DNA from: Oscillospiraceae bacterium
GTDB lineage: Bacteria > Bacillota > Clostridia > Oscillospirales > Ruminococcaceae
Length of the DNA stretch: 64,000 nt
Direction of reading: 5' to 3'
Assembly (NCBI GenBank): GCA_024404915.1
Contig: JAKSPJ010000004.1
Location: 1-64,000 of the forward strand
Part shown: in pieces, positions 37,117 through 46,023 of the stretch
How the letters are laid out: every line of letters begins with the position of its first letter
How positions within the stretch are numbered: the first letter of the stretch is position 1
The notes under the pieces: model-generated
Databases searched by the model: none
Told to the model about the DNA's origin: nothing
The model's input: the letters and a program-made list of their open reading frames with translations, nothing else
Position numbers and translations under genes: made by a program

Positions 37117-40100
37117 ATGAATTTCAAGCGTATTATAGCCACGGCAATGTCCGGCATTCTGACTGTCGGCGCTGCAAATTACCTGCCGAAAACAACTTAC
37201 GATACAACTTTGCTGGCAAATGCGGCAGACATTGCCATTGAAGACTTTCATCTCAGCGACATTACCATGACAGATGCTTACGCTGTCAATGCATTCCAGA
37301 AGGAAATCGAATATCTGCTTTCCTTCGACACCAACAGACTGCTGGTGGGCTTCCGTGAGAATGCCAAGATGAATACCTATGGCGCAAGCCGCTACAAAGG
37401 CTGGGAGAACACGCTGATTGCGGGCCACACCGTGGGCCATTATCTCTCCGCATGTGCCCAGGCCTATCAGAATCCGGCACTGACAGCTGCACAGAAAGAA
37501 AAACTCAGCGGCATCATTGATGCACTGCTGAAGGGAATGAAGGAATGTCAGGACAATTCCAAAGGCAAAAAAGGATTTCTGTGGGCAGGACAGGTTAAGG
37601 ATTCCAATAACGTGGAAGTACAGTTTGACCTGGTACAGCAGGGAAAAACCAATATCATCAATGAATCCTGGGTGCCCTGGTACACCATGCACAAACTGGT
37701 TCAGGGCCTGGTGGATGTATACCGCCTGACGGATAAGGAAACCGCAAAAACAATCGCCTGCGGTCTTGGCGACTGGACACTGAACCGCTGCAAAACCTGG
37801 AATCAGCAGACACATAACACCGTTCTTTCCATTGAATACGGCGGCATGAACGACTGTCTGTATCAGCTGTATGAAATCACGGGCAATGATGATTATGCTG
37901 TTGCCGCACATTATTTCGATGAAACCAATCTCCATGAAGCAGTCCTCAAGGGCGGAAAGAATGTGCTGAACAACAAGCACGCCAACACAACGATTCCGAA
38001 ATTCATCGGTGCACTGCGCCGCTATATCGCACTGGACGGAAAAACCGTTGCAGGAGAAAAAGTGGATGCTTCCCGCTATCTCGCCTATGCAGAGGCATTC
38101 TGGGATATGGTCACAACGCATCACACCTATATTACCGGCGGAAACAGTGAGTGGGAGCACTTTGGCGAAGACAATATTCTGGATAAAGAACGTACAAACT
38201 GCAACTGCGAAACCTGTAATTCCTACAATATGCTGAAGCTCAGCCGTGAGCTTTATAAAATCACCGGCGATAAAAAGTACATGGATTTCTATGAGGGCAC
38301 TTACTACAATTCCATTCTTTCCTCCCAGAATCCGGAATCTGGTATGACAACCTATTTCCAGCCAATGGCAACGGGCTATTTCAAGGTCTACAGCTCTGCC
38401 TATGACAGCTTCTGGTGCTGTACCGGAAGCGGCATGGAAAGCTTTACAAAACTGGGCGACACCATCTACATGCATGATGACAAAAATCTGTATGTCAATA
38501 TGTACCAGAGCTCTGCTGTCCGCTGGGATGAGAAAAATATTACCCTGGCGCAAACCAGTGATATCCCTAATCAGGATACTGCTGCATTTACGGTTTCCGG
38601 CAGTGCAGATATGAATCTCTGTTTCCGCATTCCGCAGTGGAAAGCCGGTAAAATGACCATCACCGTAAACGGCAAGGCATACAGCTATGAGACGGTTAAG
38701 GATTACGCTGTGGTTTCCGGTCCGTTTGCTGACGGCGACGAAATCAAAGTGACCATTCCGGCTTCTGTTACCGCTTATTCTCTCCCGGACAATAAACATG
38801 TTTTCGGCTTCAAATACGGTCCTCTGGTTCTGAGTGCAGAGCTTGGCACAAAAGATATGGTAAACAGTTCCACCGGTATGTGGGTTACTATTCCGAAGGA
38901 TAAAGTGGTTGCTTCTGAAAATATTACCCTGGCAAAGGAAGGCGTCTCCCTGACCACCTTTATGACTGAAATCAATGACCATCTTGTGAAGGACAGCAAC
39001 AGCCTGAAATTTACACTGAACGATACCAACACCAAGCTGACTTTCACACCGCATTATCTCCAGTATCAGCAGCGTTACGGCATTTACTGGAACTTCCTGA
39101 CCAACGGCACAGTTATTGAGGAGGTACCGCCAAGAGCAAAAATCTCTGTTACAGATACGGTTCAGCCGGGATACGGTCAGTATGAAAATGATGAACAGCA
39201 TGATATGATTGAATTCCAGTCCGCAGGCGTAACAGATGATTCCACCTATCGTTATGCAAAGAGCGGCGGCTATTTCTCCTATCAGATGGCCGTTGACAAG
39301 GATGCTGCATTCTCTATTCTGAAGGTCCGTTTCCGTAAAGCAGACAACGGCAAGAGCATCCGCATTCGTGTGGGGGATGCCATTCTGTATGCAGGCACGC
39401 TCAATTATGAAGGAAACGATACGACATATGATGTGCAGATTCCGATTCCGGAAGATGTTATGGAGCGCAGCAGAAAGACCATTACTGCCGACGGAAAGCC
39501 CTGCGATGTGATTGATGTAGCATTCTCCTCTGATGACGGAAAAGAATCTGCAAAAGTCTGCGACTTCATTTATATGTCCTCCGTAGAACCCTATTACGAC
39601 TACAACAGCGATATTGCTTATTTTGTGGACTGCGGTGACCACGACACAACAACAGCGACGGGTTCAGATAAATTCGGATGGTACAACAGCGTGACAGAAC
39701 AGCGCTATGGCGCAGATCCTGTTACAGGCGCAATGTGGGGACTGATTGATGACTTCAAGGATGCCTACAATGGTTCATCCAAGAGCAGCGGCATCTATAC
39801 TGCAAACACCTGGCCGAATGAGTTTACTCTGGCAGACGGACAGGACAAGACATCCACCTTCCGCTATACCAAGAACCAGTACGAAAACAATATCGCCCGT
39901 CATCTGGATTACGGCTTTACACTGCCAAATGGCACTTATACTGTGGAAATGTGCTTCAGTGATCCATGGTCCTGCTCAAAGAACCCTTCTGTATATGCAA
40001 ACTACGGCACAAAGAATGAAGCTTTGGTGGCTTCACAGTGTGTGACTGACAGCAAAACTGTCACAAAGGGTACAGTGAAGGTTACAGACGGAAAGCTGAC

Positions 40101-40362
40101 TCTTAATTTCAGAAGTGAGGACAAAGCCATCAACGTCAACTACATTATCATTCGCTTCGCTGACAAAGCCAGATATTCCACAGTGGGTATGAGAGGCGAT
40201 GTGAATCTGGATGGTGTTGTCACCGAAAAGGATTCTGTGGCTCTGATGGAAGCATTGCTGACCAAGAAAACCCTGACCTGGGAACAGGGCTTTGCAGCAG
40301 ATGTGCTGACAGATCTTCATCTGGATGCCCGTGATCTGACTGTTCTGAAACGGATTGGCTGA
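37117..40362 (+). CDS. Cellulosomal GH127 beta-L-arabinofuranosidase with dockerin
   Basis: A 1081-residue secreted enzyme; the start at 37117 follows AGGGGGA and opens a signal peptide (MNFKRIIATAMSGILTVGAANYL). Residues about 45-640 are GH127 (DUF1680): the zinc/nucleophile cluster is seen as CNCETCNSYNM near 362 and FWCCTGSGMES near 432, equal to the Glu plus three Cys of Bifidobacterium HypBA1. A beta-rich region follows to about 1020, including a malectin-like part. The dockerin covers residues 1027-1081 (DVNLDGVVTEKDSVALMEALLT; LDARDLTVLKRIG). It should release beta-L-arabinofuranose from plant glycoproteins or side chains. Its second dockerin half is shorter than usual and lacks the first Asp pair. 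Confidence 0.92.
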   Translation: MNFKRIIATAMSGILTVGAANYLPKTTYDTTLLANAADIAIEDFHLSDITMTDAYAVNAFQKEIEYLLSFDTNRLLVGFRENAKMNTYGASRYKGWENTLIAGHTVGHYLSACAQAYQNPALTAAQKEKLSGIIDALLKGMKECQDNSKGKKGFLWAGQVKDSNNVEVQFDLVQQGKTNIINESWVPWYTMHKLVQGLVDVYRLTDKETAKTIACGLGDWTLNRCKTWNQQTHNTVLSIEYGGMNDCLYQLYEITGNDDYAVAAHYFDETNLHEAVLKGGKNVLNNKHANTTIPKFIGALRRYIALDGKTVAGEKVDASRYLAYAEAFWDMVTTHHTYITGGNSEWEHFGEDNILDKERTNCNCETCNSYNMLKLSRELYKITGDKKYMDFYEGTYYNSILSSQNPESGMTTYFQPMATGYFKVYSSAYDSFWCCTGSGMESFTKLGDTIYMHDDKNLYVNMYQSSAVRWDEKNITLAQTSDIPNQDTAAFTVSGSADMNLCFRIPQWKAGKMTITVNGKAYSYETVKDYAVVSGPFADGDEIKVTIPASVTAYSLPDNKHVFGFKYGPLVLSAELGTKDMVNSSTGMWVTIPKDKVVASENITLAKEGVSLTTFMTEINDHLVKDSNSLKFTLNDTNTKLTFTPHYLQYQQRYGIYWNFLTNGTVIEEVPPRAKISVTDTVQPGYGQYENDEQHDMIEFQSAGVTDDSTYRYAKSGGYFSYQMAVDKDAAFSILKVRFRKADNGKSIRIRVGDAILYAGTLNYEGNDTTYDVQIPIPEDVMERSRKTITADGKPCDVIDVAFSSDDGKESAKVCDFIYMSSVEPYYDYNSDIAYFVDCGDHDTTTATGSDKFGWYNSVTEQRYGADPVTGAMWGLIDDFKDAYNGSSKSSGIYTANTWPNEFTLADGQDKTSTFRYTKNQYENNIARHLDYGFTLPNGTYTVEMCFSDPWSCSKNPSVYANYGTKNEALVASQCVTDSKTVTKGTVKVTDGKLTLNFRSEDKAINVNYIIIRFADKARYSTVGMRGDVNLDGVVTEKDSVALMEALLTKKTLTWEQGFAADVLTDLHLDARDLTVLKRIG

Positions 40363-40398
40363 TACCGATATAAGTACAGGATTTGTCATATAAAAGAA

Positions 40399-40445
40399 AT
40401 ACAAGTTGCAAGTCTGAAAACGGTATTTTCGCTTGCAACTTGTAT
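40399..40445 (+). terminator. Terminator of GH127 gene
   Basis: Stem ATACAAGTTGCAAG / CTTGCAACTTGTAT followed by TGTTTT, 36 bases after the stop. Confidence 0.75.
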
Positions 40446-40526
40446 TGTTTTATCAAGCTTTCGTAAAAAATTCGGATTTTTTATTGCAAAACCTACAAAT
40501 CGTCTAGTTTTCCTACACTTTATATA

Positions 40527-40555
40527 TTGTAAAAAAACAAAGATGTATTTATAAT
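40527..40555 (+). promoter_or_regulatory. Promoter for GH43 gene
   Basis: TTGTAA (40527-40532), 17-base spacer, TATAAT (40550-40555). The Shine-Dalgarno before the start is TAGGGGGA (40614-40621). Confidence 0.7.
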
Positions 40556-40626
40556 ATGTACTATAGAGAATTATCCAAATAGGATAATCATATAAAATTA
40601 TTATTTTTTGACTTAGGGGGATTCTT

Positions 40627-42216
40627 ATGAAAAAACGAATGGCCTGCACATTGGCTGCAATTATCAGCCTTTGTGCAATCGGACAAACGGCACCGCTGAC
40701 TTCTCATGCGGAAAATCCAATCATTCAGACGTCTTTTACGCCGGACCCTGCACCTATGGTCTATAATGATACGCTTTATGTGTATACCGGCCGGGACAGA
40801 GACGGCAACAATGACTTCTATTACATGACAGGCTATCAGGTTTTCTCCACAACGGATATGAAAAACTGGACCAATCATGGCTGCTTTATGGAGGATACGG
40901 ATTTCTCCTGGGGCAAAAAGGATTCCGCCTGGGCATCCCAGTGCATTGAACGAAACGGCAAATTCTATTTTTATGTGACCTTTGAAAACGCTTCCGGCGG
41001 CGGCCGTGCCATTGGCGTTGCAGTTGCAGATTCGCCAACCGGCCCCTTCAAGGATGCCCTGGGCAAACCGCTGGTAGGCCCCAACTGGGACTACATCGAT
41101 CCCACCGTCATCATTGATGATGACGGTCAGGCATATCTGATGTTCGGAAACCCCACATGCTATTATGTGAAGCTGAAAGAGGATATGATTACCCTGGACG
41201 GACCGATTCAGCATTTCGACATGAATCCGAATTCCTTTGGTCCCAGCAGCAAAAAGGCATCATCCTATGGTGAAGGTCCATGGATTTACAAGCATGACAG
41301 CCTGTATTATCTTGTATTTGCTGCTTTCTACGGCAGCGACGGCGGTGAAAGCATGGGCTATTCCACCGCACCGACCGTTACAGGTCCATGGACTTACGGC
41401 GGTCAGATTATGAAACCGCACAACTGCTTTACCACCCACGGCGGAATTATTGACTACAAAGGTCATTCCTACTTCTTCTACCACAAGAACGGTCTGAAGG
41501 GTGGCGGTACCTTCAACCGAAGTGCCGCAGTAGAGGAATTCCGGTTCAATCCGGACGGTTCCATCCCGCTGCTTACCATGTCGGATGAGGGTCCTGCACA
41601 GCTGGAATACCTGAATCCCTATCAGCGTGTCGAGGCAGAAACAGGCAGCTGGTTCTCCGGCCTGCAGGTGGAGCCCAGCGGCGAAGGCACGCAGGCAGTG
41701 GGCTATATCCAGGATGGCGATTACATCAAAGTCAGCGGTGTGGAATTCGGAGAAGAAGGTGCTAAGAAGTTTACCACAAGCATTTCTTCTGACGGTCAGG
41801 GCGGTGCCATTGAACTGCATCTGGATGCATTGAACGGACCGATTATCGGTGTTGCTGAAGTGCCCGTGACCGGTGGCTGGAAGGTCTGGGAAGAGGTGGA
41901 ATGCAAAGTGACCGGTGCAACCGGCGTTCATGATTTATATCTGCGTTTTTCCGGCGGAAACAGCTACCTCTTCAATATCGACTGGTGGAAATTTGAAGGT
42001 GAGCCGGAGCAGCCCTATCTGCTGGGTGATGTCAACGATGACGGCACTATCAATGCAGCGGATATGACGCTTGCAAAGAGCATGATTCTTACTGAAAGCA
42101 AGGATGCATTTGCTGGAAAGAAAGCAGATGTGGACAAGGATGGAAAAGTCACCGAAAAGGACATCACATGGTATACCGAATTCCTGACCACACAAAGAGA
42201 GGATTATCCCCAGTAA
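40627..42216 (+). CDS. Cellulosomal GH43 with CBM6 and dockerin
   Basis: A 529-residue secreted enzyme. Signal peptide residues 1-27. Residues 30-335 are a five-bladed GH43 propeller with the catalytic base Asp in TPDPAPMVYND, the pKa-tuning Asp in YIDPTVIIDDDG and the acid Glu in YGEGPWIYK. Residues 338-462 are a CBM6 (RVEAETGSW, GYIQDGDYIKVSGVEFGEEGAKKF, WWKFEG). Residues 468-525 are a dockerin (DVNDDGTINAADMTLAKSMIL; DVDKDGKVTEKDITWYTEFL). GH43 plus CBM6 is common in arabinoxylan arabinofuranohydrolases and beta-xylosidases; removal of arabinose from xylan is the best guess. Confidence 0.92.
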   Translation: MKKRMACTLAAIISLCAIGQTAPLTSHAENPIIQTSFTPDPAPMVYNDTLYVYTGRDRDGNNDFYYMTGYQVFSTTDMKNWTNHGCFMEDTDFSWGKKDSAWASQCIERNGKFYFYVTFENASGGGRAIGVAVADSPTGPFKDALGKPLVGPNWDYIDPTVIIDDDGQAYLMFGNPTCYYVKLKEDMITLDGPIQHFDMNPNSFGPSSKKASSYGEGPWIYKHDSLYYLVFAAFYGSDGGESMGYSTAPTVTGPWTYGGQIMKPHNCFTTHGGIIDYKGHSYFFYHKNGLKGGGTFNRSAAVEEFRFNPDGSIPLLTMSDEGPAQLEYLNPYQRVEAETGSWFSGLQVEPSGEGTQAVGYIQDGDYIKVSGVEFGEEGAKKFTTSISSDGQGGAIELHLDALNGPIIGVAEVPVTGGWKVWEEVECKVTGATGVHDLYLRFSGGNSYLFNIDWWKFEGEPEQPYLLGDVNDDGTINAADMTLAKSMILTESKDAFAGKKADVDKDGKVTEKDITWYTEFLTTQREDYPQ

Positions 42217-42490
42217 TCCCTGCAATCAGTTCATACTGCACTTTGTTTTAGGCTGTATCAGAATCCTTGTGATTCTGTTGAGTGCAATCCCGCACAGAGC
42301 AGACGCTTTGTGAATCAGCCGGATTTGCTTTGTGCGTGTATTGCCTTAACGGACATAATTGCTCACTCTGTTTTTATGGCAGGGTGCCCTCTCCCCTTAG
42401 TGATTCTGTCCGTTCCAAACATAGATACACAGCATTTTATTCTTTATTTCGGGGGGAAATCATTATCAATTATTTGAAAGGATGATTCCC

Positions 42491-44158
42491 ATGAAAAAAG
42501 CCCTCTCGGCAATTCTCGCAATCAATATTGTTGCATCTGCCTGCATTTCGCTCTCATCTCTTGCCGCAGATGCCCTGATTCATTCCACCTTCGAGAGCAG
42601 TCTGGAAGGATGGAGCGGCAGAGGCGGTGCCAAGGTTGAACTGAGCACTGTATCCGCAGCAGGCGGCGTTTCCTCTGCTCTGGTCTCCGGCAGAACCGAT
42701 ACCTGGAACGGCATCGAATATACTCTGGACAGCACACAATTTCCTGCCGGCACCACCGTGCAGATTCGTTCACAGGTCATGCAGAATGCCTCTGTGAAGC
42801 CTGTACATTTCAAACTGACAATGCAGTATTCCCAGGGAAACAGCATGTTCGGCGGCAATGAAACTTATGACACATTTGCAGAAGGCGACTGCGCCGCAGG
42901 TATGTGGATGTCTCTTTCTGCTGATTCCTATACAATCAAGGAAGGCAATGCTGTCCTGTATATTGAAACAGACGGCACCGGCAGCGAAGCGACCTGTGAT
43001 TTCTTTGTGGACGAAATCATCGTTACCACAGGCAGTGCGGATATTTCAGATCCGCCCCAGTCTTCCCTGACAGGTGATGCAGATGGCAGCGGCACCGTTG
43101 ACAAAAAGGATGCTGCCGCTCTGATGCATTATCTTCTGACCAAAACGGATTCTGTCAGCTTTCCTGCCGCAGATATGGACAAGAACGGCTCGCTGGATGC
43201 CCGTGACCTTTCACTTTTGAAACAGTATATTGCAAATCCGCCTGTAGTAACAACTACAGTTACCACAACAGCTGTTCCGGTATACACAACCGTCACTACG
43301 GCAAATCCGGGTCAGACACCGATGGATCAGGGTGAACTGATGGAAACAGTACGCAGAAATATGACACAGAATGTTCCCAATGATGTGAAGAACGGTGACA
43401 AAGGAACCACGACTCATTTCACATATTACTCGAAGAAGGCAGCACACAACAAAGGCGCAAATGTCTGGCTTCCGCCAGGATACAACGAGAACGAAACCTA
43501 TCCTGTTCTGTATATGGGACACGGCATTTTCGGAAATGAAGAAAGCATGCTGAATGGTTTCAGCATTCGTGAAATGGCTTCCAATCTGATTCTGAAGGGC
43601 GAAGCAAAGCCGTTTATCATCATCTTCACACAGATGTACACAGATCCTGCTTCTGAACAACCAGGAGGATTCTCCATGACACAGGAAACCATGGACCGCT
43701 ATGACGATTACCTCTATGACCTGACAGAAAGCCTGATGCCCTATGTGGAAGAGCACTGGTCCGTAAAAACAGGCCGTGAAAATACTGCTGTGGCAGGATT
43801 CTCTATGGGTGGACGTGAAGCACTGTATCTCGGCATCATGGCCAGCGATAAGATTGGCTATATCGCAGCATCTTCTCCTGCTCCCGGCATTGTTCCGGCG
43901 GTTGATATGTTCATGCAGCATCGTGGCAGCATGTCAGAATCCGAATTCAGGATTGACAATCCGAAGCCGTATCTGCTGATGATTGGCGGCGGTACCAATG
44001 ACGGCACAGTCGGCACATTCCCGAAGCAGTATCATGAGCTGTTTGAAAAGAACGGCACAGATCATATCTGGATGGAAGTGCAGGGCGGCGGTCACGACGG
44101 CAGTGTTGGCACACCTTTGTTCTACAACTATTTCAAGGGCATTTTCCAGGTACAGTAA
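42491..44158 (+). CDS. Cellulosomal CE1 esterase (CBM - dockerin - esterase)
   Basis: A 555-residue secreted enzyme; the ATG at 42491 suits the AAAGGA site eight bases earlier better than the ATG at 42482. A signal peptide (1-27) is followed by a CBM22/CBM_4_9-like domain (FESSLEGWSGRGGAKVEL...), an internal dockerin (DADGSGTVDKKDAAALMHYLLT; DMDKNGSLDARDLSLLKQYI), a Thr-rich linker and a CE1/esterase-D domain. The catalytic Ser is in AGFSMGGREA (about residue 438) and the His in QGGGHDGSVG near the end. CE1 enzymes release ferulic or acetic acid from xylan. Its layout copies that of the SGNH protein at 13921. Confidence 0.92.
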   Translation: MKKALSAILAINIVASACISLSSLAADALIHSTFESSLEGWSGRGGAKVELSTVSAAGGVSSALVSGRTDTWNGIEYTLDSTQFPAGTTVQIRSQVMQNASVKPVHFKLTMQYSQGNSMFGGNETYDTFAEGDCAAGMWMSLSADSYTIKEGNAVLYIETDGTGSEATCDFFVDEIIVTTGSADISDPPQSSLTGDADGSGTVDKKDAAALMHYLLTKTDSVSFPAADMDKNGSLDARDLSLLKQYIANPPVVTTTVTTTAVPVYTTVTTANPGQTPMDQGELMETVRRNMTQNVPNDVKNGDKGTTTHFTYYSKKAAHNKGANVWLPPGYNENETYPVLYMGHGIFGNEESMLNGFSIREMASNLILKGEAKPFIIIFTQMYTDPASEQPGGFSMTQETMDRYDDYLYDLTESLMPYVEEHWSVKTGRENTAVAGFSMGGREALYLGIMASDKIGYIAASSPAPGIVPAVDMFMQHRGSMSESEFRIDNPKPYLLMIGGGTNDGTVGTFPKQYHELFEKNGTDHIWMEVQGGGHDGSVGTPLFYNYFKGIFQVQ

Positions 44159-44234
44159 ACAGATTCTATGTGCCTGTCATTTGCAGATGATATTCCATAA
44201 AACAAAAAGAATCGGGACGATATGCCGGATACCC

Positions 44235-44303
44235 TTAAAGAAGTTTTAAATCTTTGAAGAAAAGGTTGTGTAACCCAAGAGGTTACACAGCCTTTCTCTT
44301 TTT
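44235..44303. terminator. Terminator, recombinase-type repeat copy 2
   Basis: Stem AAGGTTGTGTAACC / GGTTACACAGCCTT. It can end CE1 on the plus strand (TCTCTTTTTG) and the recombinase remnant on the minus strand (CCTTTTCTTC). The recombinase stop codon lies inside the stem. Confidence 0.8.
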
Positions 44304-44606
44304 GTCGTATTTCATACTGTCAGCGACAGCAGTTGTCACTGCAACGTTAAAACGATAGTGAATCTCGATTTGCTGGATGCGGTGTCCACTGCTCTTGTCA
44401 GGAGCATGAATAATGATCTTCTCGATGAGTTCATGCATGATCTCAGGGGTAAGTTCTGTGATGTGTTCATACTTCTGTATTACTCTGATGAATGCGGTCA
44501 CATCGGCAGACTTCTGCTCCGCAGCTTCAATGAGGGTGGTCAGCTCGGTAACGCTTGCCTTCAGTTTTTTCTGTTCGTCCTCATATCCTGCTGCCTGAGT
44601 ATTTGT
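44283..44606 (-). pseudogene. Serine recombinase C-terminal remnant (DUF4368)
   Basis: About 107 codons remain open, ending at TAA 44283-44285: AAGYEDEQKKLKASVTELTTLIEAAEQKSADV then FIRVIQKYEHITELTPEIMHELIEKIIIHAPDKSSGHRIQQIEIHY. This is the coiled coil and DUF4368 tail of large serine recombinases from clostridial conjugative elements. The catalytic resolvase domain is absent; a stop and unrelated AT-rich DNA lie upstream. It marks the edge of a lost integrated element. Confidence 0.8.
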
Positions 44607-44609
44607 TCA

Positions 44610-44913
44610 GCTAATAATAACCATTATACTCCGATAGAAATTCAAAGTCTATTCGTAAAATAGCTTAATTTTGCGGATACAAATGAAGTTTTGCTTGTCA
44701 AGAGTAAACGAATACGACGTATTATCGGCGAAAAAGCACCGGATTTCTTGAAAATCCGATGCTTTTTGTGACTTTATGCGGTCGAAATGGCTGTATATAG
44801 GCGTTTATTTTACAACTTAGAGAATTGTTATTAACTGAAAATTTGGAGAGCAGATAGAAAGTTCTAATATCGATATAAGGAAATTTTACATAGTTCAGCC
44901 AAAAGGGCATACA
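44610..44913. other. Non-coding stretch with terminator
   Basis: AT-rich DNA without a supported gene. A strong hairpin at 44731-44768 (AAAAAGCACCGGATTT / AAAATCCGATGCTTTTT) is a terminator usable on either strand and probably ends the minus-strand gene at 44914. Confidence 0.6.
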
Positions 44914-45435
44914 TCATATTTTTCGACTAATATTTCCCGTGATTTTCTCGATAAATGGAATCACTTCATCATTTTTTAAAAGTTCTATTGCTTCTGAGAC
45001 TGAACTCGTCTTATTATTCAATATACAATTACTTATAAATTCATAATCAACAGGATTCCTGTGTTCATATGGAAGCCATGATAGAATAGGATCGTCTTTC
45101 ATTTTATGGATACCCTCTATGGCGCTCCTGATAATATGATTTCTTCTTATATGAGCAAAAAGACAAAATGAAAACGGAAATAATAAGGCTATTACTACAA
45201 TGAACATAATGCCAAAATCTTTTAGCAGCATTCCTGTTATGACTTTTCTTACTACTCCAATCGCTGAAAGTATTCCGATAAAAAATGGCAGTGAACAAGG
45301 TATCAAAAAGACCGTTCGGCGTTTTTGTTTTTCTGACTCTTTTTCAATTACTTTGATAACAGCTTCCATAGCAACAAATGTTGGTTTTGATGATTTAATT
45401 TGTACGATAAGATACTTGCGTTCATTCTCATTCAT
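44914..45435 (-). CDS. Small two-TM membrane protein, unknown
   Basis: A 173-residue protein. Residues 1-40 are charged, two hydrophobic hairpin segments follow (VFLIPCSLPFFIGILSAIGVV and FGIMFIVVIALLFPFSFCLFAHI), and residues 100-173 are a soluble, probably helical domain. No family is recognised. Its AT-richness and its place between a recombinase remnant and palindromic DNA suggest it came with a mobile element. Clear intergenic promoter not found. Confidence 0.6.
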   Translation of the reverse strand: MNENERKYLIVQIKSSKPTFVAMEAVIKVIEKESEKQKRRTVFLIPCSLPFFIGILSAIGVVRKVITGMLLKDFGIMFIVVIALLFPFSFCLFAHIRRNHIIRSAIEGIHKMKDDPILSWLPYEHRNPVDYEFISNCILNNKTSSVSEAIELLKNDEVIPFIEKITGNISRKI

Positions 45436-46023
45436 TAAACGGACCTCACATTCACCCTGAAGCCTTTCAGGAGATCATTACAATAATTATTATAACTCAT
45501 CCGAATTTAAAAAGCAAATCTCATAAATGACCTCTGTTCTATCAATCATTTCTACGAATAATTATAACACAATCGGAAAGAAAAAGCAAATTCAAAAATA
45601 TATATCAATGCAAAATAATTTACTTTGAAAACTATTGCTGAAATTCAGCAATAGTTTATCATGAAAGGCAGAGCATGAAACGAAAAATTACAAGCTCGGC
45701 AATATGGGCAGAAATGAAGTAGGCAAGCTCGGTGGATTGTAGCCACAAATGCTGCAATCCACGCAAATGCTTGTCAGGGGTTTTGCACCCCTGAGACCCC
45801 GCAATTTAATAAAAAAATGAAATGTCAATTGAATAAAATTTGAAGATATCAAACAGAAATACTTTCAGCAGAAAAAGTGATTCTTCTTATCATTCAAAAA
45901 AATAGCAGCCTGCCCCTTTTTATCAGGGTGTACAGCCTGTCTGGAACGTATCCTTTGCAACAAAACCACCGCCCCTCCTCTGCTTTCACAGGGAAGGGGC
46001 GGTGTCTTTCGTATAACCAATCT
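45436..46023. other. Palindrome-rich non-coding region, element remnant
   Basis: 588 bases without a supported gene. They contain AAACTATTGCTGAA/TTCAGCAATAGTTT (about 45629-45657), a stem TGGATTGTAGC/GCTGCAATCCA (about 45731-45760) and CAGGGGTTTTGCACCCCTGA (about 45774-45793), one after another. The series resembles transfer-origin or element-end DNA of clostridial conjugative elements, which is a guess. At 45967-46004, CACCGCCCCT/AGGGGCGGTG followed by GTTTTGTTG on the minus strand is the likely terminator of hydA2. Confidence 0.5.

Noticed and set aside
37057..39642. Long minus-strand open frame (861 codons) opposite GH127
   Set aside because: Antisense to a clear GH127 gene with catalytic motifs; translation has no family pattern and no ribosome site. 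Long antisense frames are common in this codon usage.
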